64,000 nucleotides of DNA from positions 61,289 through 125,288 of the forward strand of contig NZ_KZ984570.1 of the NCBI RefSeq assembly GCF_003574445.1. The letters are read 5' to 3'. Position numbers and translations under genes: made by a program. Origin of the DNA: Streptomyces sp. YIM 130001 (GTDB lineage: Bacteria; Actinomycetota; Actinomycetes; Streptomycetales; Streptomycetaceae). Below are positions 50,164-57,946 of this stretch, one piece after another. How positions within the stretch are numbered: position 1 is the stretch's first letter; each line of letters opens with the position of its first letter. The notes under the pieces are model-generated. The model did not search any database and had not been told where the DNA came from. It saw only the letters and a list, made by a program, of their open reading frames with translations.

Positions 50164-52817
50164 GCGGTGTCTCCTTCGTCGCTGTCGCTTGTCGGGGTCC
50201 AGAGGCCGAGTACGTCGACCGGTGTGTGCTCGCCGGCTCCTGCGGGACGGCCGCCGCCACGCGTCCATCCGGCGCGATAGGCCGCCATCCGGTCCCGCAC
50301 CTGCTCGGGGCTGCGCTCGTCGTCGCCCTGCGGGTGGACGGCGCTCACGTCGGGCGCGGGTTCGTCGCGCAGTTGGGGAGCGAGACTCGCCTGGCGAACC
50401 CTGCGAGGGAGTCCGGCGGGATCGGCTTCCCCTGCCGGGGCGGAGTCCGCGGGCGCGGGGCCGGTGTGGGCGGGTGCTGACGGGGCGGCCCGCTCGTGGC
50501 CCGACGCACCGTCCTCGGCACGTGTGTGCAACCTCAGCGTGGTGACGCCACGGGGGGTCGTGGTCGCGGCGAGTGCGGGACGCGCGGGTTCGGGTGGAGG
50601 TCCGTCGAGGCGTGCCGCTGTCGGCGCCGGCACGCGCGCGTCGTGGTGCGATTCGGCACCCTGCTCGGCGGCCGCCCGGCGCCCAACTGTGCCTGCTTCG
50701 ACGGACGACTGCAGCAGGGTCGTCGGCAGCAGCACCACCGCCGTCGTACCTCCGTAGGGCGAAGTACGCAGGTGCACTTTGATTCCGTGCCTGGCCGCGA
50801 GCCGGCTGACGACGAACAGGCCGAGCCTGTCGCTGTCGAAGAGGTCGAGTGCCTCGGACTGCTCGATCCGGCGGTTGGCCTCCGCCAGGCGCTCCTTGCC
50901 CATGCCGAGGCCACGATCCTCGACCTCGACCGCATACCCGTTGCCGACCGGTTCGCCGCTGACCCGCACCTTGGTGTGCGGAGGCGAGAACTGAGCCGCG
51001 TTCTCCAGAATCTCGGCCAGGAGGTGGGTGAGGTCGGCGACGGCCCCACCCACGACCGCCGCCTCGGACAGCTGTCGTACCTCCACGCGCGCGTAGTCCT
51101 CGACTTCGGACACGGCGGCGCGTACGACGTTGGTGAGCGAGACGGGCATCCGCCAGGCACGGCCCGGTGCCGCGCCGGAGAGGATGATGAGGCTCTCCGC
51201 GTGCCGCCGCATCCGGGTCGTCAGATGGTCGAGGCGGAACAGGTCGCTGAGTTCGCCCGGATCGTCGGCCCTGCGTTCCATGCTGTCGAGCAGGTTGAGT
51301 TGGCGGTGCACCAGGACCTGGCTGCGGCGGGCGAGGTTCACGAACACCCCTGAGATGCCGCTGGCCAGTTCGGCACGCTCCACGGCGGCCCTCAGGGCGG
51401 CACGGTGCATCGTGCCGAGGGCCTCGGAGACTTGACCGGTCTCGTCCTCGGCGGGTGGGCCGGGTGGGGCTTCGGCGCGGATGTCCAGCTCTGCTCCCTG
51501 GCGCAGTCGTTGCATGGCCTGGGGAAGTTTGTGGCGGGCGATCTCGAGGGCGCTGTTGCGCAGGCTGACGAGTTCGACGACGAGTGCGCGGCCGATGCGC
51601 ACCGAGATGACCAGAGAGGCGACCACGGCCAGCAGGCCGAAGAGCACGGCGGCCCCGGCAGCGGTGAGTACGCCGCGTGCGAACGGGTCGGCGCGGTCCG
51701 CGGCGCTCCCCGCCGCGTCCTGGGCGATCTCGCGCATCGAGTCGCGGACGGTGGCGTGCGCGGCGTCCCAGCGGGCGCCGTTCGTGTCGGCCGCGTCGGC
51801 GGCCTTCTGGCCGGCGGGTGCGGCGAGCACCCGTCCCTCCACGGCACGCAGGCCGCCGTACGCGCTCCCCGCAGCGAGTTGCCGCCAGGCCTGGCGCTGG
51901 TCGGCGGGCAGGTCGTCGGCTGCGGATGCGGTCAGGGCGCTCCGGGCGCCGGCCGCTCCGGTGAACTCCCGCAGTCCGGCGCCCTCCAGGCTGCCTGTGT
52001 GCCGTGCCAGGACGATCAGCACGTCCTCGCGCGCAAGCATCTCTGCCGCTCGCTCGAACTCGAGCACCACGCGCGCGTGGGAGCCGAGTTCGGCGTCCTG
52101 GATGCCGCTCAGTGCGCCACCCACCTTGAAGGCGTCGGAGATGGTGCGGGTGTAGCGGCTGTACGCCTCGTCCCAGCCGGTGCTGCGGTCGAGGACGGTG
52201 TCGCGCAATCCGCCGAGGCCGCCGGCTGCGTCGACGAACGAACCGAGGCGGGCCGCCACACCGGCCGGAACGTCCGTGCCGTCTGCGACGGTGTGCCGGT
52301 CTCCTACACGGAGGCGGCCGACTGCGGTGTCGGTTTTCGCCGCCTGTCCCTCGAGGGCATCGGCGGTCCGCGGTCCTGGATCCGCCGCGTGCCGTACGGC
52401 GAGCGTGCGTTCCGCCTGGAGCTGAGTGACGGCGTCCGCCACCGGCCGACGAATGTCCTCGTCCACCTGCTGGGACGTGCGCAGGCGTGCCACGTCCTGG
52501 GCCGTGGTGACGGTGGCGTAGGCCCACAGGGCGAGCAGGGACACCACGGGGACCATCAGGAGGCAGACGATCTTCGCCCGCACGGTGCGGGGGCGCAGAC
52601 TCCGGCGACCGGTGCGTCCGGTACGTCCGTCGCGCCCACGAGGTGCCGGTGCTCCAGGAGGCGTCGGGGCCTCGGGAGGCTGTCCGGTCGCCGACGCGCC
52701 CGAATCCGGCGGCTCCTCTGCGGGCGGTCCCGCGTGGGCCCTCCTCCCGCGCGTGGGAGGCGCATCGTGGGGCGGTGACACGATCTCGTGGCCTGGGCTG
52801 CTGCGGGGTGTGCGCAT
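50160..52817 (-). CDS. cvnA: Conservon membrane sensor histidine-kinase-like protein CvnA
   Basis: 885 aa. Pro-rich cytosolic N-terminus (1-78), membrane helix at about 82-103, extracytoplasmic NIT-type sensing domain to about 380, second membrane helix near 385-410, HAMP-like and coiled region, then an ATPase domain with N-box EILENAAQFSPP near 602, DRGLGM near 637 and LGLFVVSRLAARHG near 668. The phosphoacceptor region is not a standard H-box. A long Pro/Ala/Arg-rich tail of about 170 residues follows. It heads the cvnABCD operon. Confidence 0.92.
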   Translation of the reverse strand: MRTPRSSPGHEIVSPPHDAPPTRGRRAHAGPPAEEPPDSGASATGQPPEAPTPPGAPAPRGRDGRTGRTGRRSLRPRTVRAKIVCLLMVPVVSLLALWAYATVTTAQDVARLRTSQQVDEDIRRPVADAVTQLQAERTLAVRHAADPGPRTADALEGQAAKTDTAVGRLRVGDRHTVADGTDVPAGVAARLGSFVDAAGGLGGLRDTVLDRSTGWDEAYSRYTRTISDAFKVGGALSGIQDAELGSHARVVLEFERAAEMLAREDVLIVLARHTGSLEGAGLREFTGAAGARSALTASAADDLPADQRQAWRQLAAGSAYGGLRAVEGRVLAAPAGQKAADAADTNGARWDAAHATVRDSMREIAQDAAGSAADRADPFARGVLTAAGAAVLFGLLAVVASLVISVRIGRALVVELVSLRNSALEIARHKLPQAMQRLRQGAELDIRAEAPPGPPAEDETGQVSEALGTMHRAALRAAVERAELASGISGVFVNLARRSQVLVHRQLNLLDSMERRADDPGELSDLFRLDHLTTRMRRHAESLIILSGAAPGRAWRMPVSLTNVVRAAVSEVEDYARVEVRQLSEAAVVGGAVADLTHLLAEILENAAQFSPPHTKVRVSGEPVGNGYAVEVEDRGLGMGKERLAEANRRIEQSEALDLFDSDRLGLFVVSRLAARHGIKVHLRTSPYGGTTAVVLLPTTLLQSSVEAGTVGRRAAAEQGAESHHDARVPAPTAARLDGPPPEPARPALAATTTPRGVTTLRLHTRAEDGASGHERAAPSAPAHTGPAPADSAPAGEADPAGLPRRVRQASLAPQLRDEPAPDVSAVHPQGDDERSPEQVRDRMAAYRAGWTRGGGRPAGAGEHTPVDVLGLWTPTSDSDEGDTA

Positions 52818-52887
52818 GGCCTCCTCGCTCGGTACGGGGACGGATGGGCGTGGCGTGCGACGGGGCCGTTCAGGCGCCGGGCGACGG

Positions 52888-53664
52888 TCAGCGCAAGGCG
52901 CTCTCCATCGGGCGCTGGGCTGCAGCGGATGCCTCGCGCTCCCCGGCCGTCGGTGACAGGGCCACGAAGGCCGAGGTCAGGAACAGGTACGAGCCGAGGC
53001 CGACGGCCAGGGGGAAGATGAACTGCATGGCGGTGGCGCCGGACAGGGCGCCTGCTGCGGCCGGTGAGACATCCACCCCGACGGCGAGCATTCCGGTGTA
53101 ATGCATGCTGCTCACGGCGGCGCCCATGATCAGCGATGCCACCGCTACGGCCACGGGCGACTTGATGTTCAGTCCCGCCCACAGAGCGGCTGTCGCGGCG
53201 ATGACGGCGATGACCACGGACAGGCCCACCAGGACCGGGTCGTAGGTCACTTCGCCGTGCAGGCGCAGCGCGGCCATGCCCAGGTAGTGCATGCTCGCGA
53301 CGCCGAGTCCGGTGGTGAGGCCGCCCAGCGCGAGTGCCCTGCCTCGGTCGCGGCCGTAGCCGACGGCGAAGACTCCGGCGCCGACGACCGCCATGGCGAC
53401 GACCAGGCTGAGGATGGTCAGCGGCACGTCGTAGCGGATCTCGGTGCCGCTCACGCCGAAGCCGAGCATGGCGACGAAGTGCATGGTCCAGATGCCGGTG
53501 CCGAGCGCGGAAGCCGCCGTGAGGAGCCAGTTGCGTCGGGAACGTCCCGTCGAGGCGAGCGCTCGCACGGTGCAGCGCAGCCCAAGTGCCGCGCCGATGA
53601 CGGCCATCGCGTACGAGAGAGTCGGTGTCAGCCAGCCGAAGGTGGCGTGGTCCAGGTGTCCCAT
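52888..53664 (-). CDS. MHYT-domain integral membrane sensor
   Basis: 258 aa with seven membrane segments and three copies of the MHYT-type motif: TGIWTMHFVAMLGFG, GVASMHYLGMAALRLHG and AAVSSMHYTGMLAVGV. The Met and His residues are thought to hold a metal such as copper and sense O2, CO or NO. In many bacteria the domain is fused to a signalling output; here it stands alone, 70 bp upstream of cvnA on the same strand, so the conservon might be its output. That link is inference. Confidence 0.88.
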   Translation of the reverse strand: MGHLDHATFGWLTPTLSYAMAVIGAALGLRCTVRALASTGRSRRNWLLTAASALGTGIWTMHFVAMLGFGVSGTEIRYDVPLTILSLVVAMAVVGAGVFAVGYGRDRGRALALGGLTTGLGVASMHYLGMAALRLHGEVTYDPVLVGLSVVIAVIAATAALWAGLNIKSPVAVAVASLIMGAAVSSMHYTGMLAVGVDVSPAAAGALSGATAMQFIFPLAVGLGSYLFLTSAFVALSPTAGEREASAAAQRPMESALR

Positions 53665-53881
53665 GGATCCGGGACGCTAGTTCTCCCCGGGGAGCGTGAA
53701 GGGAGCGCAGTTCGGAAGCTGCCGGAATATGACACAGAAATGTTCCTGCACGATCGCGTGACGTTCGAACATGTGCACCGTGCGGTCGTTCGAAGCGTGC
53801 TCGCCGGCTCGGCGCGCTCCTCGGCATCATCCGTTCCGCATCGACGGAGCGTTCCCGGCCGATCTGCGCGATCATCCGTTC

Positions 53882-54481
53882 ATGACCAATGACCACACGC
53901 GCGTGCAGGAGTTCTTCGGCTCCCGCGCGGACGACTGGGACCGCCGCTTTCCGGACGACGGGCCCGCCTTCGCGGCCGGCGTCGCCCGAGTCGGCCTGCG
54001 TCACGGGGACACCGTGCTCGACGCGGGGTGCGGTACCGGACGCGCACTGCCCGAACTGCGCTCCGCCGTGGGCCCCACCGGCACCGTGATCGGCGCCGAC
54101 CTGACGCCGGGCATGCTCGGGGCCGCGGCCCGTGCGGGCAGGGACGCCGCCGGCCCGCTGATCCTCGCCGACGTGACACGGCTTCCGTTGGGTACGGAAT
54201 CACTCGACGCTGTGTTCGCGGCAGGTCTCCTCGCCCACCTCCCACAACCTGCCCAGAATCTCCGCGAGTTGGCCCGGGTGGTGCGCCCCGGCGGTGCGCT
54301 GGCACTGTTCCACCCCATCGGCCGCGCGGCGCTCGCGGCCCGGCAGGGGCGGCAGATCACGCCCGACGACCTCCGGGCGGAGCCGAATCTCGGTCCGCTT
54401 CTCGCCCGTACGGGATGGCGCCTGATGTCGTACGTCGACGAGGACGCGCGGTTCCTGGCCCTGGCAGAGCGCGCGGCCTGA
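53882..54481 (+). CDS. Class I SAM-dependent methyltransferase
   Basis: 199 aa. Motif I DTVLDAGCGTGRALPEL near residues 43-58, post-I VIGADLTPGMLGAA, motif II region FAAGLLAHLPQPAQNLRELARVVRPGGALALFHPIG match the Methyltransf_11 family. The Asp after motif I that binds the SAM ribose is present. The substrate is unknown. It stands alone with a 216-bp upstream region. Confidence 0.85.
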   Translation: MTNDHTRVQEFFGSRADDWDRRFPDDGPAFAAGVARVGLRHGDTVLDAGCGTGRALPELRSAVGPTGTVIGADLTPGMLGAAARAGRDAAGPLILADVTRLPLGTESLDAVFAAGLLAHLPQPAQNLRELARVVRPGGALALFHPIGRAALAARQGRQITPDDLRAEPNLGPLLARTGWRLMSYVDEDARFLALAERAA

Positions 54482-54609
54482 GACAGGAGCGGCCCCGGGG
54501 CCGCGGAGCGGTGCGACGCGGAAGCACCGAGCGGGCCCGAAGTACCGACCGGTGCGGCACACTTGGAAGGTTGAGGGTGGGCCACGTCCGGGGGAAGAGG
54601 GTTCCGATC

Positions 54610-54921
54610 ATGTTCGACAGACTCCGCAGACTCTTCCAGTCCGACGGCCGGGCTCCCGGCACCTCCGATCCGGAGGAGGGTTCCACCCGGCGCGAGGCGC
54701 TCAGCCGGCCCAATCTGTTCGAAGCAGCAGCGGCATATGTCACGGCCTGCGCGAACGACGATCAGGACGAGATCGACGCGGCACAGCGCCTGGTGTCGCC
54801 CGAAGCGCTGTCGTTCGGCGTGAACGAACTGGCCTGCCGTGCGGTGATCGCGCTGGCCCGGGAGTACGACGAACCGCCGCAGAAGGTCGCGCGCTCGCTC
54901 CTCGGGCTGCCCGCGGCCTGA
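54610..54921 (+). CDS. Conserved hypothetical protein, 103 aa
   Basis: A small protein of unknown function. Basic N-terminus MFDRLRRLFQSDGRAPG, then a predicted helical domain (NLFEAAAAYVTACANDDQDEIDAAQRLVSPEALSFGVNELACRAVIALAREYDEPPQKVARSLLGLPA). GGGG-type ribosome site about 12 nt upstream. Codon use is normal for the genome. No motif recognised. Confidence 0.7.
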   Translation: MFDRLRRLFQSDGRAPGTSDPEEGSTRREALSRPNLFEAAAAYVTACANDDQDEIDAAQRLVSPEALSFGVNELACRAVIALAREYDEPPQKVARSLLGLPAA

Positions 54922-55050
54922 GGAGCCGCAGGCGGCTCAGCCGTCCTCAACAAGGCGCCGACGAGGGGTTTTCGCAGCCACGAAAGCCTCGACGACCCGG
55001 TTACTCACTCGTTAAGGTGCGCCGACGGAGAAGCGAGAGGGAGGGGTGCC

Positions 55051-56211
55051 ATGGCTGGGACGGACGAGGCTGTCGCCGCCGACGAGGATGCTCTGTTCGT
55101 GCTGACGGCGACGCTGCTCACGCCGCCTCAGTTCCCGAGCGTGCTGGGCGACGACTATCCCGAGGCGTGCGCGGCCCTGGGACTCGTACCGCTGGCCGAC
55201 GGCTACGGTCTGGTGCTCGGGCAGGACAGCGACGGAGCCCGGTGGACGGTGGTCGTGGACGACGTCTCCCTGGTTGCCGTGGCGATCGCCTCCTGGGACT
55301 GCGGCATGGAGTACGACCTGTCGCCGGACGACCGCACCGTGGTGGCCGCGCTGCCCGGCTGGCCGCTGGCTCTGGACGTGGCCGCGCCCGGCGTCCCGGC
55401 TCCGCACGATCCGGAACTCGACGCCGAGTCCGCGGAAACCCCGGTACTCCGCCCGACGGACACGAGTACCTGGGGGCCGGCCCAACGGCGCCTGGGCGCC
55501 GACGAGGTCGCGCTGCAGTGGGCGAGTTGGCGTGCACAGATCGACGATGCGGACTTCGTCCAGGAGGGCGCCGAGGAGGGCACCGGGGGCGAGGCCGACG
55601 CCACGCAGTCGACCGGTGCGAGCGATCAGGCCGAGGACGCGTCGCCCGGGAATCCGGCCGAGACCGGGCAACCCGGTGCAGCGTCGGACGTGGACGCGAC
55701 GTCGGGACCGACGGGCGACGGCCAACCCCCCGAAGATGACGGCGACTTCGCGGAACGGCCACTCGGTGAACCCGAGGAGGCCGCATCCGTTGCGACTCAG
55801 GACGTCGAAGCGGCCCCCGGTACGGGCGGGGCAACGACCTCGGCCGAGGACGCCGTAACCCCTTCGCCGGACGGCACCACCGACGCGGACCCGACTCCGC
55901 CGGGCACCGAGGACGGCGATGACGACCCGCCCGCAGTTCGCCCGCACCCCGGCATCCGCCGCGCGCTCGACGAGGCTCGCACCTACCTCGACAACCCGCC
56001 TCCGCCAGGGAGGATCCGCTCGGCTTTCGCCACCGACGCGGCGCGCACCCTGCGGGCGGACGGGCCCGGTTGGTCGCTGGTGGCCCGGACCGACGACATC
56101 GCCTTCCTCCTGCTCGACGAGGAGCCTGGCGAGGTGCTTCCCGTGGGCCGGGGGGCCGCACTGCCGGGCCTGCTGGAGTCCTTGGACAAGATCGCCGTCC
56201 GCCCTTCCTGA
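55051..56211 (+). CDS. Conserved hypothetical acidic protein with two ordered ends and a long low-complexity middle
   Basis: 386 aa with GAGGG 6 nt before ATG. Residues 1-175 look folded (ALFVLTATLLTPPQFPSVLGDDYPEACAALGLVPLADGYGLVLGQD, then VVVDDVSLVAVAIASWDCG). Residues about 175-290 are a linker rich in Asp, Glu, Pro, Thr and Gly. The last 95 residues look folded again (ALDEARTYLDNPPPPGRIRSAFA, GWSLVARTDDIAFLLLDEEPGEVLPVG). No membrane segment or known domain. It ends at a very strong terminator. Confidence 0.75.
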   Translation: MAGTDEAVAADEDALFVLTATLLTPPQFPSVLGDDYPEACAALGLVPLADGYGLVLGQDSDGARWTVVVDDVSLVAVAIASWDCGMEYDLSPDDRTVVAALPGWPLALDVAAPGVPAPHDPELDAESAETPVLRPTDTSTWGPAQRRLGADEVALQWASWRAQIDDADFVQEGAEEGTGGEADATQSTGASDQAEDASPGNPAETGQPGAASDVDATSGPTGDGQPPEDDGDFAERPLGEPEEAASVATQDVEAAPGTGGATTSAEDAVTPSPDGTTDADPTPPGTEDGDDDPPAVRPHPGIRRALDEARTYLDNPPPPGRIRSAFATDAARTLRADGPGWSLVARTDDIAFLLLDEEPGEVLPVGRGAALPGLLESLDKIAVRPS

Positions 56212-56233
56212 GCCGGCGGACGCCACGACACAG

Positions 56234-56267
56234 CTCGGCCCCGGCCCGATGAAGGGCCGGGGCCGAG
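56234..56267. terminator. Strong bidirectional terminator
   Basis: Perfect 14-bp stem (CTCGGCCCCGGCCC with its complement) and a 6-nt loop GATGAA, between two convergent genes. The best hairpin in the window. Confidence 0.85.
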
Positions 56268-56332
56268 CGGGGTCGGCGGGGCGGGCGCGTGGCCGCACTT
56301 CGGAGGTGCGCACGCCGCCCGCTCCGGCAGGG

Positions 56333-56515
56333 TCAGTGGCCGATCTCCTTGCGCGACACCCGGCGCAGCCGGCGCCGCTGCGAGGGATCGAGCGTCAGGT
56401 AGGCCGCGGCCGGCACTCCGAGCACGATGAGCAGCGCAGCCCACCACGGGAGCCAGATCAGCAGGATGAGCCCGGCGGCTACGCCACCCGCCGCGACCTT
56501 CGCGTTCTTGGACAT
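56333..56515 (-). CDS. Small basic membrane protein, 60 aa
   Basis: GGAGGAGG precedes the ATG. A hydrophobic stretch of about 40 residues, enough for two membrane helices (VAAGGVAAGLILLIWLPWW and ALLIVLGVPAAAYLTL), is followed by the basic tail RRRLRRVSRKEIGH, which should face the cytosol. No known function. Short length and strong ribosome site support it as a real gene. Confidence 0.7.
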   Translation of the reverse strand: MSKNAKVAAGGVAAGLILLIWLPWWAALLIVLGVPAAAYLTLDPSQRRRLRRVSRKEIGH

Positions 56516-56656
56516 CTCAGTTGCCTCCTCCGCGGCTGCTGCCGCTCTCTGACTGTGAGAACGGCTGCACGCCCGCCCTGGTTCCAGTCTGGACCCTGAC
56601 TCACCCCTGAGACAGAGCCCCGGCGCCCCCTAGGGGGCGCCCCGCCCTTCCCCGCC

Positions 56657-57703
56657 CTACTCGACGCGGAGCGGCTCTCCCACCTCGTACATGTGGCGCA
56701 GAGCCTGCCGGTACGAATCGACCAGTCCCGTCTCCGCGTACGGGATGCCGAGGTCCGCGCAGTGGGACTTGACCAGCGGCTGCACCAGCCGCAGGTGCGG
56801 GCGGGGCAGGTTCGGGAAGAGGTGGTGCTCGACCTGGTAGTTCAGGCCGCCGAGCAGCCAGTCGGTGGCGAAGCTGCCACGGATGTTGCGCGAGGTGAGG
56901 ACCTGCCGTCGGAGGTGTCCCCAGCGTTCGCCGTCGCCGTCGGGCATTTCCATGCCCTTGTGGTTGGGGGCGAAGGCCATCCCCAGATGGAGCCCGAAGA
57001 GCGCCTGATGGATCGCGGCGAAGACGAGCGCCTTGCCGGGGGACATGGCGAACAGCAGCAGGCTCGCGTAGCCGACGACGTGGGCGACCAGCAGGGCCCC
57101 CTCCACCCAGCGCTCGCCGCGCGACTGCCGGCGCAGGTCCTGGAAGCCGTACACCTTGAGGGCGACGCCTTCGAGGAGGGTCAGCGGGAAGAACAGCCAG
57201 GCCTGGTTACGGGTGAGCCAGCGCCGGAACCCCGTACGCACGGCTGCCTGGCGGCTGGTGAAGACCAGGACGTCCGCCTTGACGTCGGGATCCTTCTCGA
57301 CGTGGTTGGGGTTGGCGTGGTGCCGGTTGTGCTTGTCGTTCCACCACGCCGCGCTCATCCCCAGGAGCAGATTGCCGTGGATCAGGCCGATGATGCGGTT
57401 CGCACGGCGTCCGGAAGCTATTTGCGAGTGGCCGGCGTCGTGGCCGACGAAGGCCGTACGGGCCGAGAACACGGCGAGTGGGACGGCGAGCAGGACCACC
57501 CACCAGGAGCCGCCGAGAAGGAACATCCCGGTGCCGATGGCGGCCAGCGCCAGGGCGTTGACGGCGATCACGCGCGCGTACCAGTCGATGCGGCGCTCGA
57601 GGAGTCCCTGGCCCTTCACCGTGCGCAGGAGCGGTGAGAACTCGCTCCCGGCACGCGTTCCGCCGGGCGGGCCGGCGGGCTCCGCGAGTACGGTGTGCGG
57701 CAT
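56657..57703 (-). CDS. Membrane fatty acid desaturase
   Basis: 348 aa. The three His boxes of the acyl-desaturase superfamily are present: GHDAGHSQ near 108-115, NDKHNRHHANPNHVEKDPD near 135-150 and QVEHHLFPNLPRPH near 303-315, between four membrane helices. The Q-x-x-HH third box is typical of front-end or DesA3-like desaturases. It introduces double bonds into acyl chains with O2 and an electron donor not encoded next to it. Confidence 0.92.
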   Translation of the reverse strand: MPHTVLAEPAGPPGGTRAGSEFSPLLRTVKGQGLLERRIDWYARVIAVNALALAAIGTGMFLLGGSWWVVLLAVPLAVFSARTAFVGHDAGHSQIASGRRANRIIGLIHGNLLLGMSAAWWNDKHNRHHANPNHVEKDPDVKADVLVFTSRQAAVRTGFRRWLTRNQAWLFFPLTLLEGVALKVYGFQDLRRQSRGERWVEGALLVAHVVGYASLLLFAMSPGKALVFAAIHQALFGLHLGMAFAPNHKGMEMPDGDGERWGHLRRQVLTSRNIRGSFATDWLLGGLNYQVEHHLFPNLPRPHLRLVQPLVKSHCADLGIPYAETGLVDSYRQALRHMYEVGEPLRVE

Positions 57704-57946
57704 GTTTGGGTCTCCGGTCTGTGGTGGGCGATCCGATGCGTTGACGTTACGGAGGGCACAGGCCGGTCAGCCATGGCGTCACCACCCCGAACAGTAGGGG
57801 GTAAACACCCGGGACAGGGTGCGCCTGGATACACCCCGTGCGAAGGCTCCGGAGCAGTTGAACCCCGCGGCGACATCCGCGCGCCCGATGCTGTACCCTC
57901 GGCGCCCTGCGGACCCAGTAGTCAAATTTGAGGAATCAGTCCAGCT

